From an uncultured Sulfitobacter sp. (GTDB lineage Bacteria > Pseudomonadota > Alphaproteobacteria > Rhodobacterales > Rhodobacteraceae), in contig NZ_CANMQD010000002.1 of NCBI RefSeq assembly GCF_947499945.1, positions 248,001-312,000 of the forward strand: DNA of 64,000 nt. Direction: 5' to 3'. A model generated the notes under the pieces. That model ran no database searches. It was not told where the DNA came from and saw only the letters and a program-made list of their open reading frames with translations. The position numbers were made by a program, and so were the translations under genes. Numbering within the stretch: the stretch's first letter is position 1; the number at the start of each line of letters is the position of its first letter. Positions 36,344-45,642 of the stretch are shown here, in pieces.

Positions 36344-36958
36344 ATGCGCGTATTGATTGCAGACGACCATGATTTGCTACGCGATACACTGGTCCTTTTT
36401 CTAGAAGCGCAGGGCGATATCGAGACTTGCACGGCTGGCGATTTGTTCGGTGCCCATAAGTTGATTGATAGCGAAGCACGCTTCGATTTGATCCTGCTCG
36501 ACCTTAATATGCCGGGCATGAACGGCCTTGATGGGCTAAAGCAGACAATCGCAATGAAAGATGGGCAGCGGGTTGCGCTGCTCTCTGGTGAGGCCACAAA
36601 GGAGATCGCCGAGCAGGCGTTAGAAGCAGGAGCAGCAGGCTTTGTCCCTAAAACACTGCCCGCTAAATCCATGATCAACGCGGTCAAATTTATGGCGATG
36701 GGGGAGCAGTACGCTCCCATCGATTTTATGACAGCCGTCGAGGAGAGCCCCGAACATCCGCTTGCGCAAAAGCTGACACAGCGGGAGTTGCAGGTGCTAA
36801 AAGGACTGACCGAGGGGAAGTCGAATAAAGAAATCGCCCGCGATCTCGAACTCACCGAACCTACGGTCAAGCTGCACATGAAAACGCTCTATCGAAAGCT
36901 CGACGCCGCTAACCGCACCCAAGCGGCCCTTATCGCGCGAGAAGCTGGACTATTCTGA
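36344..36958 (+). CDS. LuxR/NarL-type response regulator
   Basis: 204 residues from ATG 36344, five nt after AGGAGG; a GTG one codon upstream is also possible. The receiver domain starts MRVLIADDHDLLRDTL with phosphoacceptor DLILLDLNMPGMNG. The C-terminal GerE/LuxR helix-turn-helix LTQRELQVLKGLTEGKSNKE, then LTEPTVKLHMKTLYRKL, is complete. It is divergent from the hybrid kinase and probably its output; the GGATAG cluster upstream is a candidate binding site. Confidence 0.93.
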   Translation: MRVLIADDHDLLRDTLVLFLEAQGDIETCTAGDLFGAHKLIDSEARFDLILLDLNMPGMNGLDGLKQTIAMKDGQRVALLSGEATKEIAEQALEAGAAGFVPKTLPAKSMINAVKFMAMGEQYAPIDFMTAVEESPEHPLAQKLTQRELQVLKGLTEGKSNKEIARDLELTEPTVKLHMKTLYRKLDAANRTQAALIAREAGLF

Positions 36959-36983
36959 GCTTCTTCAACCGCGCGCCGCAGCG

Positions 36984-37601
36984 CTATTTGCAGAGAAACG
37001 CGTCCAATGCAGTGAGCGCTTCGGCTGTTCCCAGCGACGCTGATGATGCCCCCAGAACTTCGGCCAGCGCTTTGCGCGTATCATTCCCGACAAACCCGTC
37101 AAGAGGTCCGGGATCAGCCCCTGCAATTACTAAAAGCTGCTGAAGCAATTTGCCATCGCTTCCATCCTCCAACGTGGCAAGGCCACATGGCACAATAGGC
37201 TCGGGGATCACGGGCTCATCCTTTGGCGACGCTTTACCCTTCAAGCACTGGGCCACGACACCGGCCACGCGATTTGCCGCCTTGGGCGGTGTACCATCCT
37301 CAGTAAATGCACATTCGAATTGCCCCGCTGCACAGGAAATTCTTATTTCCCAAGCGGGCGCAGTCCTCGCCGCCGCCACGGTTCCCTCACCATTGCCATA
37401 AACGGCGTAGAAATACCCTTCTAAAACCCCCTCCTGCCAAAGGCCGGGAAACTGGGATGACGGGACATCCGCATGACGGGTCACGACATTGTTGGCGCCC
37501 TGCAAAGGCTTGTCAAACGTGGCGAGGACGCAGGGGTCCGCTACGGCGGGCCCCACGCCCGACAGGAAAACAAAGAAAAAGCCGAGCGCGCGTCTGTTCA
37601 T
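36984..37601 (-). CDS. Secreted protein, last gene of the polysaccharide operon
   Basis: 205 residues with signal peptide (MNRRALGFFFVFLSGVGPAVA). The mature part has six cysteines. The C-terminal 60 residues (LLQQLLVIAGADPGPLDGF followed by VGNDTRKALAEV) have the look of a peptidoglycan-binding or helical repeat with an N-D-T-R motif. Not recognised as a named family. The start overlaps the stop of the DUF3131 gene (4 nt). Its place at the operon end suggests an envelope-side helper in polysaccharide export or modification, which is inference. Confidence 0.7.
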   Translation of the reverse strand: MNRRALGFFFVFLSGVGPAVADPCVLATFDKPLQGANNVVTRHADVPSSQFPGLWQEGVLEGYFYAVYGNGEGTVAAARTAPAWEIRISCAAGQFECAFTEDGTPPKAANRVAGVVAQCLKGKASPKDEPVIPEPIVPCGLATLEDGSDGKLLQQLLVIAGADPGPLDGFVGNDTRKALAEVLGASSASLGTAEALTALDAFLCK

Positions 37602-38959
37602 TGGCGCGCTTGGATCAAAGGGCCGTGCGCACGAAAGGCGAGGGCGGCCAGCACAGTTGCGTTTGTGTTGGTCGTGACAGAACCGTTTGTACTACCATCA
37701 ATCTCGTAAATGCCCTCGGGCCAGCCTCGCTCGACATCACCCAAAGGTGCAATCGTAGCAACCAATTCACGCGTGTAGTCGGTACCAAACAGGGCATCCA
37801 TCGCAAAGGCCACTTTCGTTGTGACTGTGCGCTTGCTGTCCAGACGCTCCCCCTTAAAGGTCATGACTGCCCATGGCGCACCACCACCCCAAATGGATGA
37901 ATAGACAAAGTAAGGCGCCTCATCGAGGTGGGATTCACTCACTGCGGTTAGAACGCCAGTTTCGCGAAACCGTGCCTCCTGCGCCTTGTAGATTGCTGTC
38001 GCAAAACGGTGCGAACGTGCGTCAAACCCGAATTCAAGTCCGTCAAAAATATAAGGTTCACTCACGGTGAACGCAGGCGTGATATTTCGGTGCAGGCGGC
38101 TATCAACTGGAATAGGCTGGCCCATTACTTCCTTCACCATCAAATGATCTTCCGCGCGGTATGCGTTAACCATGTCAAAGCCGAACAGCATCATCGCCTT
38201 GGCCGCGTATTGCTCATAGCCCACGCGTCCTTCCTGATCACGGCGCAGCTTTTCATCAGCGATATTGCCGCCGATGAGTTGCCCGTTTTCAACCATCTGG
38301 CTCAGGTCCCACGTGTCCATGACCGCAGCGATTTGCGGTGCAAGATCGGGATAGCTGTTTTGGACTTGCCCCATCGCACCGACCATCCGCGCGATATCAA
38401 GTGCAGACCAGCCCAAGCCACGCTCGACAGGCCGATTGCCGTAATCGACCAATTCACCCGTCTGCACATTATAGGCTTTGTTCGGCAGGGCATCGTCGAA
38501 CAAGCGCATTTCGCTCAATGTGCCAAGCGCCAGCGCAATACGCGCTTCCGCCTCTTCTTTCTCGATGATCCCCAGCAGATCGGCAGAAATCACGGCGATA
38601 AAATAGGATCCCGTTTCCCACATCGTGGTGGAGGGGTATTTATCCGCCGAATTGACCAGCCCTGTCTCGGGATGGGTGTTGTTCTCGAAATAGCGCCACG
38701 CGATCCGCGCATGATCAAGGTCCTCTTGCGTGCTGGTCCCTGTGATCGCCAAGGGCAGCGGGGTCACATCCTCAAACATAGAGAGAGGGGACTGCACGGC
38801 CTCGGTCAGCGTTTGCGCCTGTTCTGTCACTTCAACGGCCTCGGATTTACGGGTGTCTATTCTTTTCTCAAGCGAGATAACAAGCGCAAGGCCCAACCCC
38901 AATGCCACAAGAAAGGTGATGTGACTGCGTGCTTTTATCAGGTTGTCGCGGAAACTCAT
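37598..38959 (-). CDS. DUF3131 protein with N-terminal membrane anchor (second copy)
   Basis: 453 residues. One membrane helix (ITFLVALGLGLALVISL) precedes an extracytoplasmic domain. The DUF3131 (PF11329) features include FENNTHPETGLVNSADKYPS, TTMWETGSYFIAVISA, YGNRPVERGLGWSALDIARM and GRVGYEQYAAKAMMLFGFDM. The domain has an alpha/alpha-barrel look like glucoamylase-type glycoside hydrolases, so it may trim or transfer glycans. It is paralogous to the product of 41933–43666. It overlaps both neighbours by 4 nt. Confidence 0.88.
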   Translation of the reverse strand: MSFRDNLIKARSHITFLVALGLGLALVISLEKRIDTRKSEAVEVTEQAQTLTEAVQSPLSMFEDVTPLPLAITGTSTQEDLDHARIAWRYFENNTHPETGLVNSADKYPSTTMWETGSYFIAVISADLLGIIEKEEAEARIALALGTLSEMRLFDDALPNKAYNVQTGELVDYGNRPVERGLGWSALDIARMVGAMGQVQNSYPDLAPQIAAVMDTWDLSQMVENGQLIGGNIADEKLRRDQEGRVGYEQYAAKAMMLFGFDMVNAYRAEDHLMVKEVMGQPIPVDSRLHRNITPAFTVSEPYIFDGLEFGFDARSHRFATAIYKAQEARFRETGVLTAVSESHLDEAPYFVYSSIWGGGAPWAVMTFKGERLDSKRTVTTKVAFAMDALFGTDYTRELVATIAPLGDVERGWPEGIYEIDGSTNGSVTTNTNATVLAALAFRAHGPLIQARQ

Positions 38960-40782
38960 TTTAAAGATACCTTATCTGTGCTGGGCGGTTGCCACATTGC
39001 AGCGCCGATCATGCCTGCCATGGCCAAACAATTGTTAAAGCCCCAAAGGATATTTGCGACCACTCCACCAGCGGAATGTGATGTGTCCCCGATAACCAGT
39101 GCGCCGAGAGCCCAAATAGCTCCCAGTAGGGTGAGGGCAACAACCGCAATTTGGGGCCAGACCAATTCAAGGAACGTGCCCGACTGCCGCGTTTTGGGAG
39201 TTACTTTGAACGAAATCTTCTCACCCTTGGCTACGGCGAACAGGGCCTTCAAGCCCAGTGGAAAAAACGCGAGATAGCTGGCTTTGGCCGCATATCCCGC
39301 AATGCCCCATGTGCCTACCATGATCGCCAGTTCCAACGTTACAAGAAACGGGATCAGGCGGAAAAAGAACTCATCCGAATAGGCCGCGACAGGCGAGATG
39401 CCAGTGAGCAGATAGATCACTGGTGCAAACAGAAACACGATGTTCCAAAGGGGTGCGAGATAGGAATAGAAGGTCGTGCCGTACATCATCCGTTGCCCAA
39501 ACGACAAACCACGCCTGAACAGCGGGTTGTCGTTCTTCAAAATATCCAGACTGCCGCCTGCGTATTTAAACCGCTGAACTGTCCATGTCAGCATGTCTTG
39601 CGGTGACAGCATCTTGCTCTCGACGATAGGGTGCTGCTTGGATTTCCATGCCCGCTCGCTGTCGGAGTGCAGGACAATCGACGTGTAAATATCTTCCGAG
39701 ACGTGAAAGCGGTAGGGGGTCAGCACTTCTGTAGCCGCAGACTCAGTGCGGATCGCTGCCATCAACTCGGTCGCTACAACACGCTCCTTACTCGACACCG
39801 TGACATTCTCTTCAATGGCAAATGCGCGCTGCTCGACCTTATCGCCGAAGCTGCGCAAGGCGGCTTCCATCACGGCCTCACGACGGTGGATGGATCCTGC
39901 ACCACAGCAGAACGATGCATTCACCCAATTCCGCCGCCGCAAAATGACATCATAGAACATTTTAGGGTCGTTCACGAAAGGGTCAGCGCCATATACAAGG
40001 GGACCAATCGCACGCTCGATCGCGCTGCCTACTTGCGCACCCTTGTGGCCAAATCGCCGCTTAAGCTTGTCCGTCAAGTGCTCCCCTTCGGGCAGGTCAT
40101 AGAACCACTGCGGCGTCTGGACCCACGCCATTTTCTCGTCGCGGAAATAGCCAAGCGTGTGTTCCAATAGCGTGGGAAACGGGCGTGTATCCGCATCGCA
40201 GATCACCATAAAGTCCCCAGAGGTCTGCTCCATCGCGTTGCGTAGATTACCTGCCTTGAAGCCCTCGTTCGTGCTGCGGGTGATATAGTTGACACCTTCG
40301 GCTTCCGTGACCGCTTTCATCTCGGGGCGTCGCCCGTCATCAAGGATGTGAATGCGAATATCTATCGGGTGCGGATATGTCATCCGCTTTGCATCCAGAA
40401 TGCCAAGGCGGACCAGCTCGGGATCTTCGTCATAGGTGGCAAACATCACATCGACGGAAATTTTGCGCGCGCCTTCGGGATGGTTGCGCACCACATCGTC
40501 CAGCGTCTCTGGCGGGCTCTCTATCTTGAGCGGATCATCTTTCCAAAGGTTAAATACAAAAAGGATCATCCCGAAATAGGCGCAGGTTTCTGCAATCACC
40601 AAAGGCACAGCAAACCACATCGCCTCGGGGTTGAGCGAATGCGCCCACCGCCACCAGATGTACCAACCACCCACAACCAGCGCGATTGTCGCCAGAAACT
40701 GCCAGAGCATTTCACGCGTAGCCGAATAGGGTAGGGGTGGCTCAGGCTTGCGGTCCTCGAACTTCAGGAAATAGTCATCCAT
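38956..40782 (-). CDS. GT2 family processive glycosyltransferase (cellulose-synthase-like)
   Basis: 608 residues from ATG 40782; an upstream reading to 40938 lacks conservation and would invade the acyltransferase gene. There are two N-terminal helices, then the GT-A domain: VMFATYDEDPELVRL, ILDDGRRPEMKAV, CDADTRPFPTLL (the D-x-D motif), TPQWFYDL, the catalytic VSEDIYTSIVLHS, and QRFKYAGGSLDIL in place of Q-x-x-R-W. Several C-terminal helices follow. It probably polymerises a beta-linked glucan or similar polymer and passes it across the inner membrane. No PilZ domain is visible, so direct c-di-GMP control is unlikely. Neighbours are DUF3131 and acyltransferase genes. Confidence 0.92.
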   Translation of the reverse strand: MDDYFLKFEDRKPEPPLPYSATREMLWQFLATIALVVGGWYIWWRWAHSLNPEAMWFAVPLVIAETCAYFGMILFVFNLWKDDPLKIESPPETLDDVVRNHPEGARKISVDVMFATYDEDPELVRLGILDAKRMTYPHPIDIRIHILDDGRRPEMKAVTEAEGVNYITRSTNEGFKAGNLRNAMEQTSGDFMVICDADTRPFPTLLEHTLGYFRDEKMAWVQTPQWFYDLPEGEHLTDKLKRRFGHKGAQVGSAIERAIGPLVYGADPFVNDPKMFYDVILRRRNWVNASFCCGAGSIHRREAVMEAALRSFGDKVEQRAFAIEENVTVSSKERVVATELMAAIRTESAATEVLTPYRFHVSEDIYTSIVLHSDSERAWKSKQHPIVESKMLSPQDMLTWTVQRFKYAGGSLDILKNDNPLFRRGLSFGQRMMYGTTFYSYLAPLWNIVFLFAPVIYLLTGISPVAAYSDEFFFRLIPFLVTLELAIMVGTWGIAGYAAKASYLAFFPLGLKALFAVAKGEKISFKVTPKTRQSGTFLELVWPQIAVVALTLLGAIWALGALVIGDTSHSAGGVVANILWGFNNCLAMAGMIGAAMWQPPSTDKVSLK

Positions 40783-40784
40783 CT

Positions 40785-41936
40785 TTAGACACCCGCTTTG
40801 CTGCGGGATTTGCGCTGTTCCCACGGCGTCGGACCCAGGCCGATTGTCCATGCGAGCAGAGCGACTTTCGATAGGCCCCACGCCAATGCAAAGGACGCGG
40901 GAAGGGCCACAGCATAGCGCGTCAAAACAATCGCCCAAGGCGCCATGTAGCCTGACGCACCCGACGTGAAGAGCGCCACATCAAACAGGTCTATGACCAG
41001 CGGATGCACCAGATAAACGCCAAAGCTGTATTGCGCCAGCACGGACCAGCGGTTCGACCACTGCAAGAACTGCCCCCCGAGGAACACGAAGAAAATGCAG
41101 ATAGGCATCAGGAAATGGCCGTAAAAATCCCAACCGCCCCGCACGCCCCAAGCGCCTGTTTCATAGGCAACACCGTAAAACGGCATGGTCGAGACATAAG
41201 CCAGCCCCGCAAGGTAGAAGGCAGTGCGCCGGATAAGGCGGGATTCACCACGCGGAATGCCGTCCTTCCAAAGCCCGTAAATCGCAAAGGCGGCAAAACC
41301 GTACCCGACATAGCCAAATACTTTTAGCGCGCGAATAACATAGTCGCGCAGAGCAGGCTCAAGGTCCAAACCCCAAACAAACGCCTGTGCACTGTTCATC
41401 ACACCCAGCGTCAACAAAACCGTAAACCCCATCACAGGATACCGCGTCGCAATGCGCATCACTGGATAAAATAGGAACAAGGCAAAGAGCGTCGGCAAAA
41501 AGTGCATATGATACTGTGACTTGCCCAAGATAAAGTAGCCGACCCAGCTTTTGGCATCAGTAATCTGGTCCCACATATAAGGAGCATAGCCAAAAGCATC
41601 GGCTTTGATCATTCTGAAAAAGGCATAGAAAATCACCCAGAAGACAAAGGGCACCAACAGGCGCTTGGCCTGCTGTCCGATGGCAGTACCATAGGCGGGC
41701 ATCTTTTTGTCCACACGCATCGCCATAAGAAACAGCGAGAACATAAAGAACATTTCCGAGCCGGAGAATTCCCCCAGCGAGCGGAAAAAGATCGGCAACA
41801 GCCGCGCATCAGGATCGGCATTGGCAAACGGCTGGCCTGCGAAATCGGTCGAGGAGTGGATCAGCACCACGCCCATTGCTGCAAACACACGGTTTGCATC
41901 AAACCAAAGCAGACGAGGTTTGCCGCCCCCGCTCAT
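40785..41936 (-). CDS. Acyltransferase-3 family membrane protein
   Basis: 383 residues with about ten hydrophobic helices. The opening LLWFDANRVFAAMGVVLIHS carries the conserved Arg-x-x-A-x-x-x-V-x-x-x-H pattern of acyltransferase family 3 (OpgC-like). LFYPVMRIATRYPVMGF and FGVYLVHPLVIDLFD also fit. It is likely to add acyl or succinyl groups to the polysaccharide made by the GT2 next door. Its stop is 2 nt before the GT2 ATG. Confidence 0.88.
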   Translation of the reverse strand: MSGGGKPRLLWFDANRVFAAMGVVLIHSSTDFAGQPFANADPDARLLPIFFRSLGEFSGSEMFFMFSLFLMAMRVDKKMPAYGTAIGQQAKRLLVPFVFWVIFYAFFRMIKADAFGYAPYMWDQITDAKSWVGYFILGKSQYHMHFLPTLFALFLFYPVMRIATRYPVMGFTVLLTLGVMNSAQAFVWGLDLEPALRDYVIRALKVFGYVGYGFAAFAIYGLWKDGIPRGESRLIRRTAFYLAGLAYVSTMPFYGVAYETGAWGVRGGWDFYGHFLMPICIFFVFLGGQFLQWSNRWSVLAQYSFGVYLVHPLVIDLFDVALFTSGASGYMAPWAIVLTRYAVALPASFALAWGLSKVALLAWTIGLGPTPWEQRKSRSKAGV

Positions 41937-43666
41937 TGGTCAGCAGACGGGATTGGGCACGACTGCGGGAGAACATTGCGCACTTTGGGCGGCGCGAGGT
42001 TATGCTCCGTTGTTGAGCACTCGGTCGCCCCAATCTCGCCACCTGTCAGAACAGGACGGCAATAGATGAACTCCTCCACGGGAATAACGGGATCAATTTT
42101 TGGCGGGTTGGCACAAGCACAACAGGCAACCTCTTTGATCATCTGGTTTGGGTGGCACTTGTTGTCGCGAATGTCCGTGCCGTTAAACTTCATGTCCCAT
42201 GTCTGGACGTTGTTGTTCTCTTTTTTCAGGATCGGCCCCTGCACCTTGTACAAAAGTGCGGCGAGGATGATGCCGTTGTTGTTAGCAGATTGCAGTGGGA
42301 TATAGCCGTTCCCGTTCTCGTACAGCCCCTCGTAAAAACCCATGTCAGGCTCTGAAAGGTCGGCAACACTTTCAAACAGCAGGTCGGTATAATCCGTATC
42401 CCAAAGCGCCCACATCCCCACAGCAGCCTTCGCCGCAATGGCAGAGCGGTCGGGCTGATACTCCCCCGTCGGATCAAGCGTGTTCCACGCATACCCGTCA
42501 GCGAAGATCGTATCATAGACGAAATACGGGCTGCCGTTGACCTGATGCTCGGAGCGGGCCGTGACGATGCCCGTCTGCTCGAACCGGCGCTGTTGCACCA
42601 GATAGATGCGGTTGGCAAACTCAGCGCGCCAGCCGTGGCTCGCCGTTGCAGGATCATCAACGGTATCAGTCGGCATGTCCCAACCCAGTTCGAGACCGTC
42701 GAGGATATACCCCTCGGTCAACACATAATTCTGGTTCTTGAATACCCGTGGATCACGCCCGTCATAGGGCACTTTCACATCGAAAATAGTCGTATAGGCC
42801 AGCGGCTCTGGTGACATGGCACGTGATGTATCAAAACCCCACAGCGCGAACCCCTTGGCAGCATATTCCTCGTATCCCAGACGCCCTTCCTGAACATAAC
42901 GGGTTGTGCCATCACCGCGCTTGAACGAGCCGAACATGCGGCCGTCATCATTCACAAGATTACAAAAGTTCCAGCGCATCGGCACGTTATCTACGCTGTT
43001 GGCCAGATGCGGATGACGCTCCTTGAGGATGCGCAACCAGACAAGCATCCGCCCGATATCAAGGGCTGACATGCCAACTTCACCCGGCTCGTTGGCATAG
43101 TTAACTTTTTCGCCTGTCTTGGAGTTATAAACTTTGTTCGGCGCTTCACCCTGAAAAAGATCAAGGTTGCGTAAGGTGTTGAGCAGCTTGGTCGCGCGGG
43201 TATCAAAATCGCGCTTGTCGATCACACACAGCTCATAGGCAGACACAAGCGCACTAATATAGGATGCCGTGTCCCACAATGTGGTGGAGGGATAGGAGCC
43301 CACCGCATTTACAAGACCCGTCTCGGGCTGGAACCGCTTAGTAAAATATGACCACGCCGTCTTTGCCATCGCATACTCACGGTCAGTCAACGCGCCGTTG
43401 CGACCAAAATGCGCCGTTGAGCCAAAGCGCGCACCACGATCACACGTAGGGCGCAGACCTGCCACACCGTCGAAGTCGATGATCAGTGGAGAGTCCGAAC
43501 GGATCGTCATGTTGTCGTACTCGGTGCCGTTCACAATCACATTCTGGATCGTAATGGCGCGAGGGCCATCGCTGGTTTCTTGGGCCTGCGCGAATGTCGC
43601 CGCTGTCAGCGCGATGCACGAGGCCACAAGGCGCAAGGCGGTTTTGATGGGAGATTTTCTAATCAT
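41933..43666 (-). CDS. Secreted DUF3131 protein (first copy)
   Basis: 577 residues with signal peptide (CIALTAATFAQA). The DUF3131 core includes PETGLVNAVGSYPSTTLWDT, NEPGEVGMSALDIGRMLVWL and GRLGYEEYAAKGFALWGFDT, matching the copy at 37598–38959. The C-terminal 60 residues are Cys-rich (VACCACANPP) and absent from the other copy. Likely periplasmic; probably a glycan-active enzyme or binding protein. It overlaps the HATPase gene by 4 nt and the acyltransferase by 4 nt. Confidence 0.88.
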   Translation of the reverse strand: MIRKSPIKTALRLVASCIALTAATFAQAQETSDGPRAITIQNVIVNGTEYDNMTIRSDSPLIIDFDGVAGLRPTCDRGARFGSTAHFGRNGALTDREYAMAKTAWSYFTKRFQPETGLVNAVGSYPSTTLWDTASYISALVSAYELCVIDKRDFDTRATKLLNTLRNLDLFQGEAPNKVYNSKTGEKVNYANEPGEVGMSALDIGRMLVWLRILKERHPHLANSVDNVPMRWNFCNLVNDDGRMFGSFKRGDGTTRYVQEGRLGYEEYAAKGFALWGFDTSRAMSPEPLAYTTIFDVKVPYDGRDPRVFKNQNYVLTEGYILDGLELGWDMPTDTVDDPATASHGWRAEFANRIYLVQQRRFEQTGIVTARSEHQVNGSPYFVYDTIFADGYAWNTLDPTGEYQPDRSAIAAKAAVGMWALWDTDYTDLLFESVADLSEPDMGFYEGLYENGNGYIPLQSANNNGIILAALLYKVQGPILKKENNNVQTWDMKFNGTDIRDNKCHPNQMIKEVACCACANPPKIDPVIPVEEFIYCRPVLTGGEIGATECSTTEHNLAPPKVRNVLPQSCPIPSADQ

Positions 43667-44115
43667 GTTTCTGCTCCGTTTTCGGACTGTGGGCTGGCCG
43701 CATCATCGGCGTCCCAGAATTCTAATTTTAGGCTATTTCGATCACCGGATGGCCCATATTGGGCCGCATCCGAACATTCCATGATCAGCCCGATACCTCG
43801 TCCGCCCTCTGCCATTCCATCTATCTCCGATAGATTTTTAGCTGCACTACACGGGTCAAAGGGGGCTGCCCCCAAAGGATCGAAAATTTCGATTTTCACG
43901 TATCCGTTTTTCAGGTTCATCCTGATCTCTATCGCGGTTTCCGATGTGTCCACTGCCGCGTGGGTCACCAGATTGGTCAGCGCCTCAATAATACAAATTC
44001 CAAACCGGAAGCGTGTCCCGTCTGAAACAATCGGCTCTACCTCCGACCGCAGGGCCACAACAATCGGATCCACAGCAGCAAGCTGCTTGGGCATATGGTG
44101 GGTTTGATGGCTCAC
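43663..44115 (-). CDS. Anti-sigma-type HATPase kinase (RsbW-like)
   Basis: 150 residues. The N-box ICIIEALTNLVTHA, the G1 box VKIEIFDPLG and the G2 box AEGGRGIGLIMECSD identify a GHKL ATPase of the RsbW/SpoIIAB type. Such kinases phosphorylate a STAS partner and bind an alternative sigma factor or another target. It follows the STAS gene (4-nt overlap). No sigma-factor gene is nearby, so its target may be something else. Confidence 0.9.
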   Translation of the reverse strand: MSHQTHHMPKQLAAVDPIVVALRSEVEPIVSDGTRFRFGICIIEALTNLVTHAAVDTSETAIEIRMNLKNGYVKIEIFDPLGAAPFDPCSAAKNLSEIDGMAEGGRGIGLIMECSDAAQYGPSGDRNSLKLEFWDADDAASPQSENGAET

Positions 44116-44456
44116 TGACGCTCGCGCAGCATCTGTAAAGCGGCATCAACATCGCGGTAGATTGGAAAGACGCGGTCCATTCGACACACGCGAAACATCT
44201 GGTCAACGTCGCCATTCAATCCGCAAACCAACAGGTCACCGCGATGTCCGATCTTCTTGAGCACACCCACAAGTGCGCCAAGACCCGAGGAATCCAGAAA
44301 CGAGACAGCCGCAAAATCTATGATGATCTGACTATGTCCTGCCTCAACCAAAGCAACGACTTCGGTCTTAAACTCTGTCGCATTTGCAGCCGTTAGGCGT
44401 TCAACACCCGGTCGAACGACGGTTGCATCGGGATCATGCTGTGTCGTGTGTATCAT
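44112..44456 (-). CDS. STAS-domain anti-sigma factor antagonist
   Basis: 114 residues. The phosphorylation site region reads IIIDFAAVSFLDSSGLGALV with the conserved D-S-S-G-L; the Ser after Asp is the expected target. Small single-domain STAS proteins of this kind swap partners depending on phosphorylation. The gene lies between the PP2C phosphatase and the kinase, the normal partner-switching order. Confidence 0.93.
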   Translation of the reverse strand: MIHTTQHDPDATVVRPGVERLTAANATEFKTEVVALVEAGHSQIIIDFAAVSFLDSSGLGALVGVLKKIGHRGDLLVCGLNGDVDQMFRVCRMDRVFPIYRDVDAALQMLRERQ

Positions 44457-44457
44457 T

Positions 44458-45642
44458 CTATTTCTTTCTTTGCAGGGCGACGACTGTCAGGTCGTCTTCC
44501 AGTGTATCGCCGTCACGCCAATCGGTGAGTGTGCGCACAAGATGATCGGGCATATTCTGCGCGCCTGTGTCGGGCAGGGTTGAAACCATCTGGCGCAAAC
44601 GGTCGAGGCCGAAAGGCTGGTTGTTTCTATTCTCGGCTTCGGGTGCCGCATCGGAGCAAATGACAATCGCACCCCCCGGATCAATCATCATCGTATTATT
44701 TTCGTATTCCACATCGGGCAACATACCTACGGGAAACCCGCCATCACCGATCATCTGGGTCTCACCTGTGTCTTTAACGTAATAGGGAGAAGGGTAGGCG
44801 GCCTGACAATAATCCATTTTTCCGGTCACTGTATTGATTACGCCGCAGAACATCGTGAAATATTCGTCATCGTCCGAAGCGCCAAAGCGCAGGTTCAAAT
44901 TAGCAACCAGTGCAGCGGGATCATCCAGCTTCCCGTCCCGCAGTACGGTTTTTCTGAAAAACTCGGGCGTGATGAGATAGCCAATCGCAACAGACAAAAG
45001 GGACGCATGCACCCCGTGCCCCGATACATCGACGGCGTAGAACCCGAACGTATCCTCAGTGAGTGGGAAGCAACCGAACATATCGCCAGAGACAAACGAT
45101 GAAGGCACAAAAGCAGATGCGATGGTAAAGCCCAACATCTCTGTCTGAATATCCGGAAGCAGCCGCCGCTGTGCTGCCGCTGCCGCGCGTAAGTCTTCTT
45201 GAATGCGCTCACTGGATTCCTTGATCACCCTGTTACGCTCGGCCAACTCTCCTGCGTGGCTGATCATGCGGCTTGCGGCACGGATGCGCGCATTGAGCAT
45301 AACAGGACTGCGCATTTTATTCAGGAAATCATCAACACCCGCTTCAAGGGCCTCGCTTCTGACGTCATCTTCTTCGCTGCCAGTGATCATGATGATGTAA
45401 ACGTAGTGATCCAGCTCTAGCTTGCGGATTTCACGGGTAAGCTCGACCCCGTCAAGGTAGGGCATCTGGTAATCGCTGATGACGATTTGGACGTCTGAAT
45501 TGCGCACGTGCTGCAACGCCTCGCGTCCATCTTCCACAGGCACGGCGTCATAGCCAAGCGTTTCGATCAGCTGCGAAAGATAGGCCCGCTGCACGATATT
45601 ATCTTCCGCGACAATGATTTTAAGGCGATCCGTCACAAGCAC
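44458..45642 (-). CDS. Response regulator with PP2C/SpoIIE phosphatase output
   Basis: 394 residues, GTG start. The N-terminal receiver (IIVAEDNIVQRAYLSQLIET, phosphoacceptor in VISDYQMPYLDG) is followed by a short coiled linker (ELAERNRVIKESSERIQEDL) and a PP2C domain. Its metal-binding aspartates lie in VSGDMFGCFPL, AVDVSGHGVHASLLS and GGAIVICSDAAPE. It should dephosphorylate the downstream STAS protein when its receiver is phosphorylated. It is the first gene of the eight-gene operon and divergent from the H-NOX gene. Confidence 0.93.
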   Translation of the reverse strand: MLVTDRLKIIVAEDNIVQRAYLSQLIETLGYDAVPVEDGREALQHVRNSDVQIVISDYQMPYLDGVELTREIRKLELDHYVYIIMITGSEEDDVRSEALEAGVDDFLNKMRSPVMLNARIRAASRMISHAGELAERNRVIKESSERIQEDLRAAAAAQRRLLPDIQTEMLGFTIASAFVPSSFVSGDMFGCFPLTEDTFGFYAVDVSGHGVHASLLSVAIGYLITPEFFRKTVLRDGKLDDPAALVANLNLRFGASDDDEYFTMFCGVINTVTGKMDYCQAAYPSPYYVKDTGETQMIGDGGFPVGMLPDVEYENNTMMIDPGGAIVICSDAAPEAENRNNQPFGLDRLRQMVSTLPDTGAQNMPDHLVRTLTDWRDGDTLEDDLTVVALQRKK

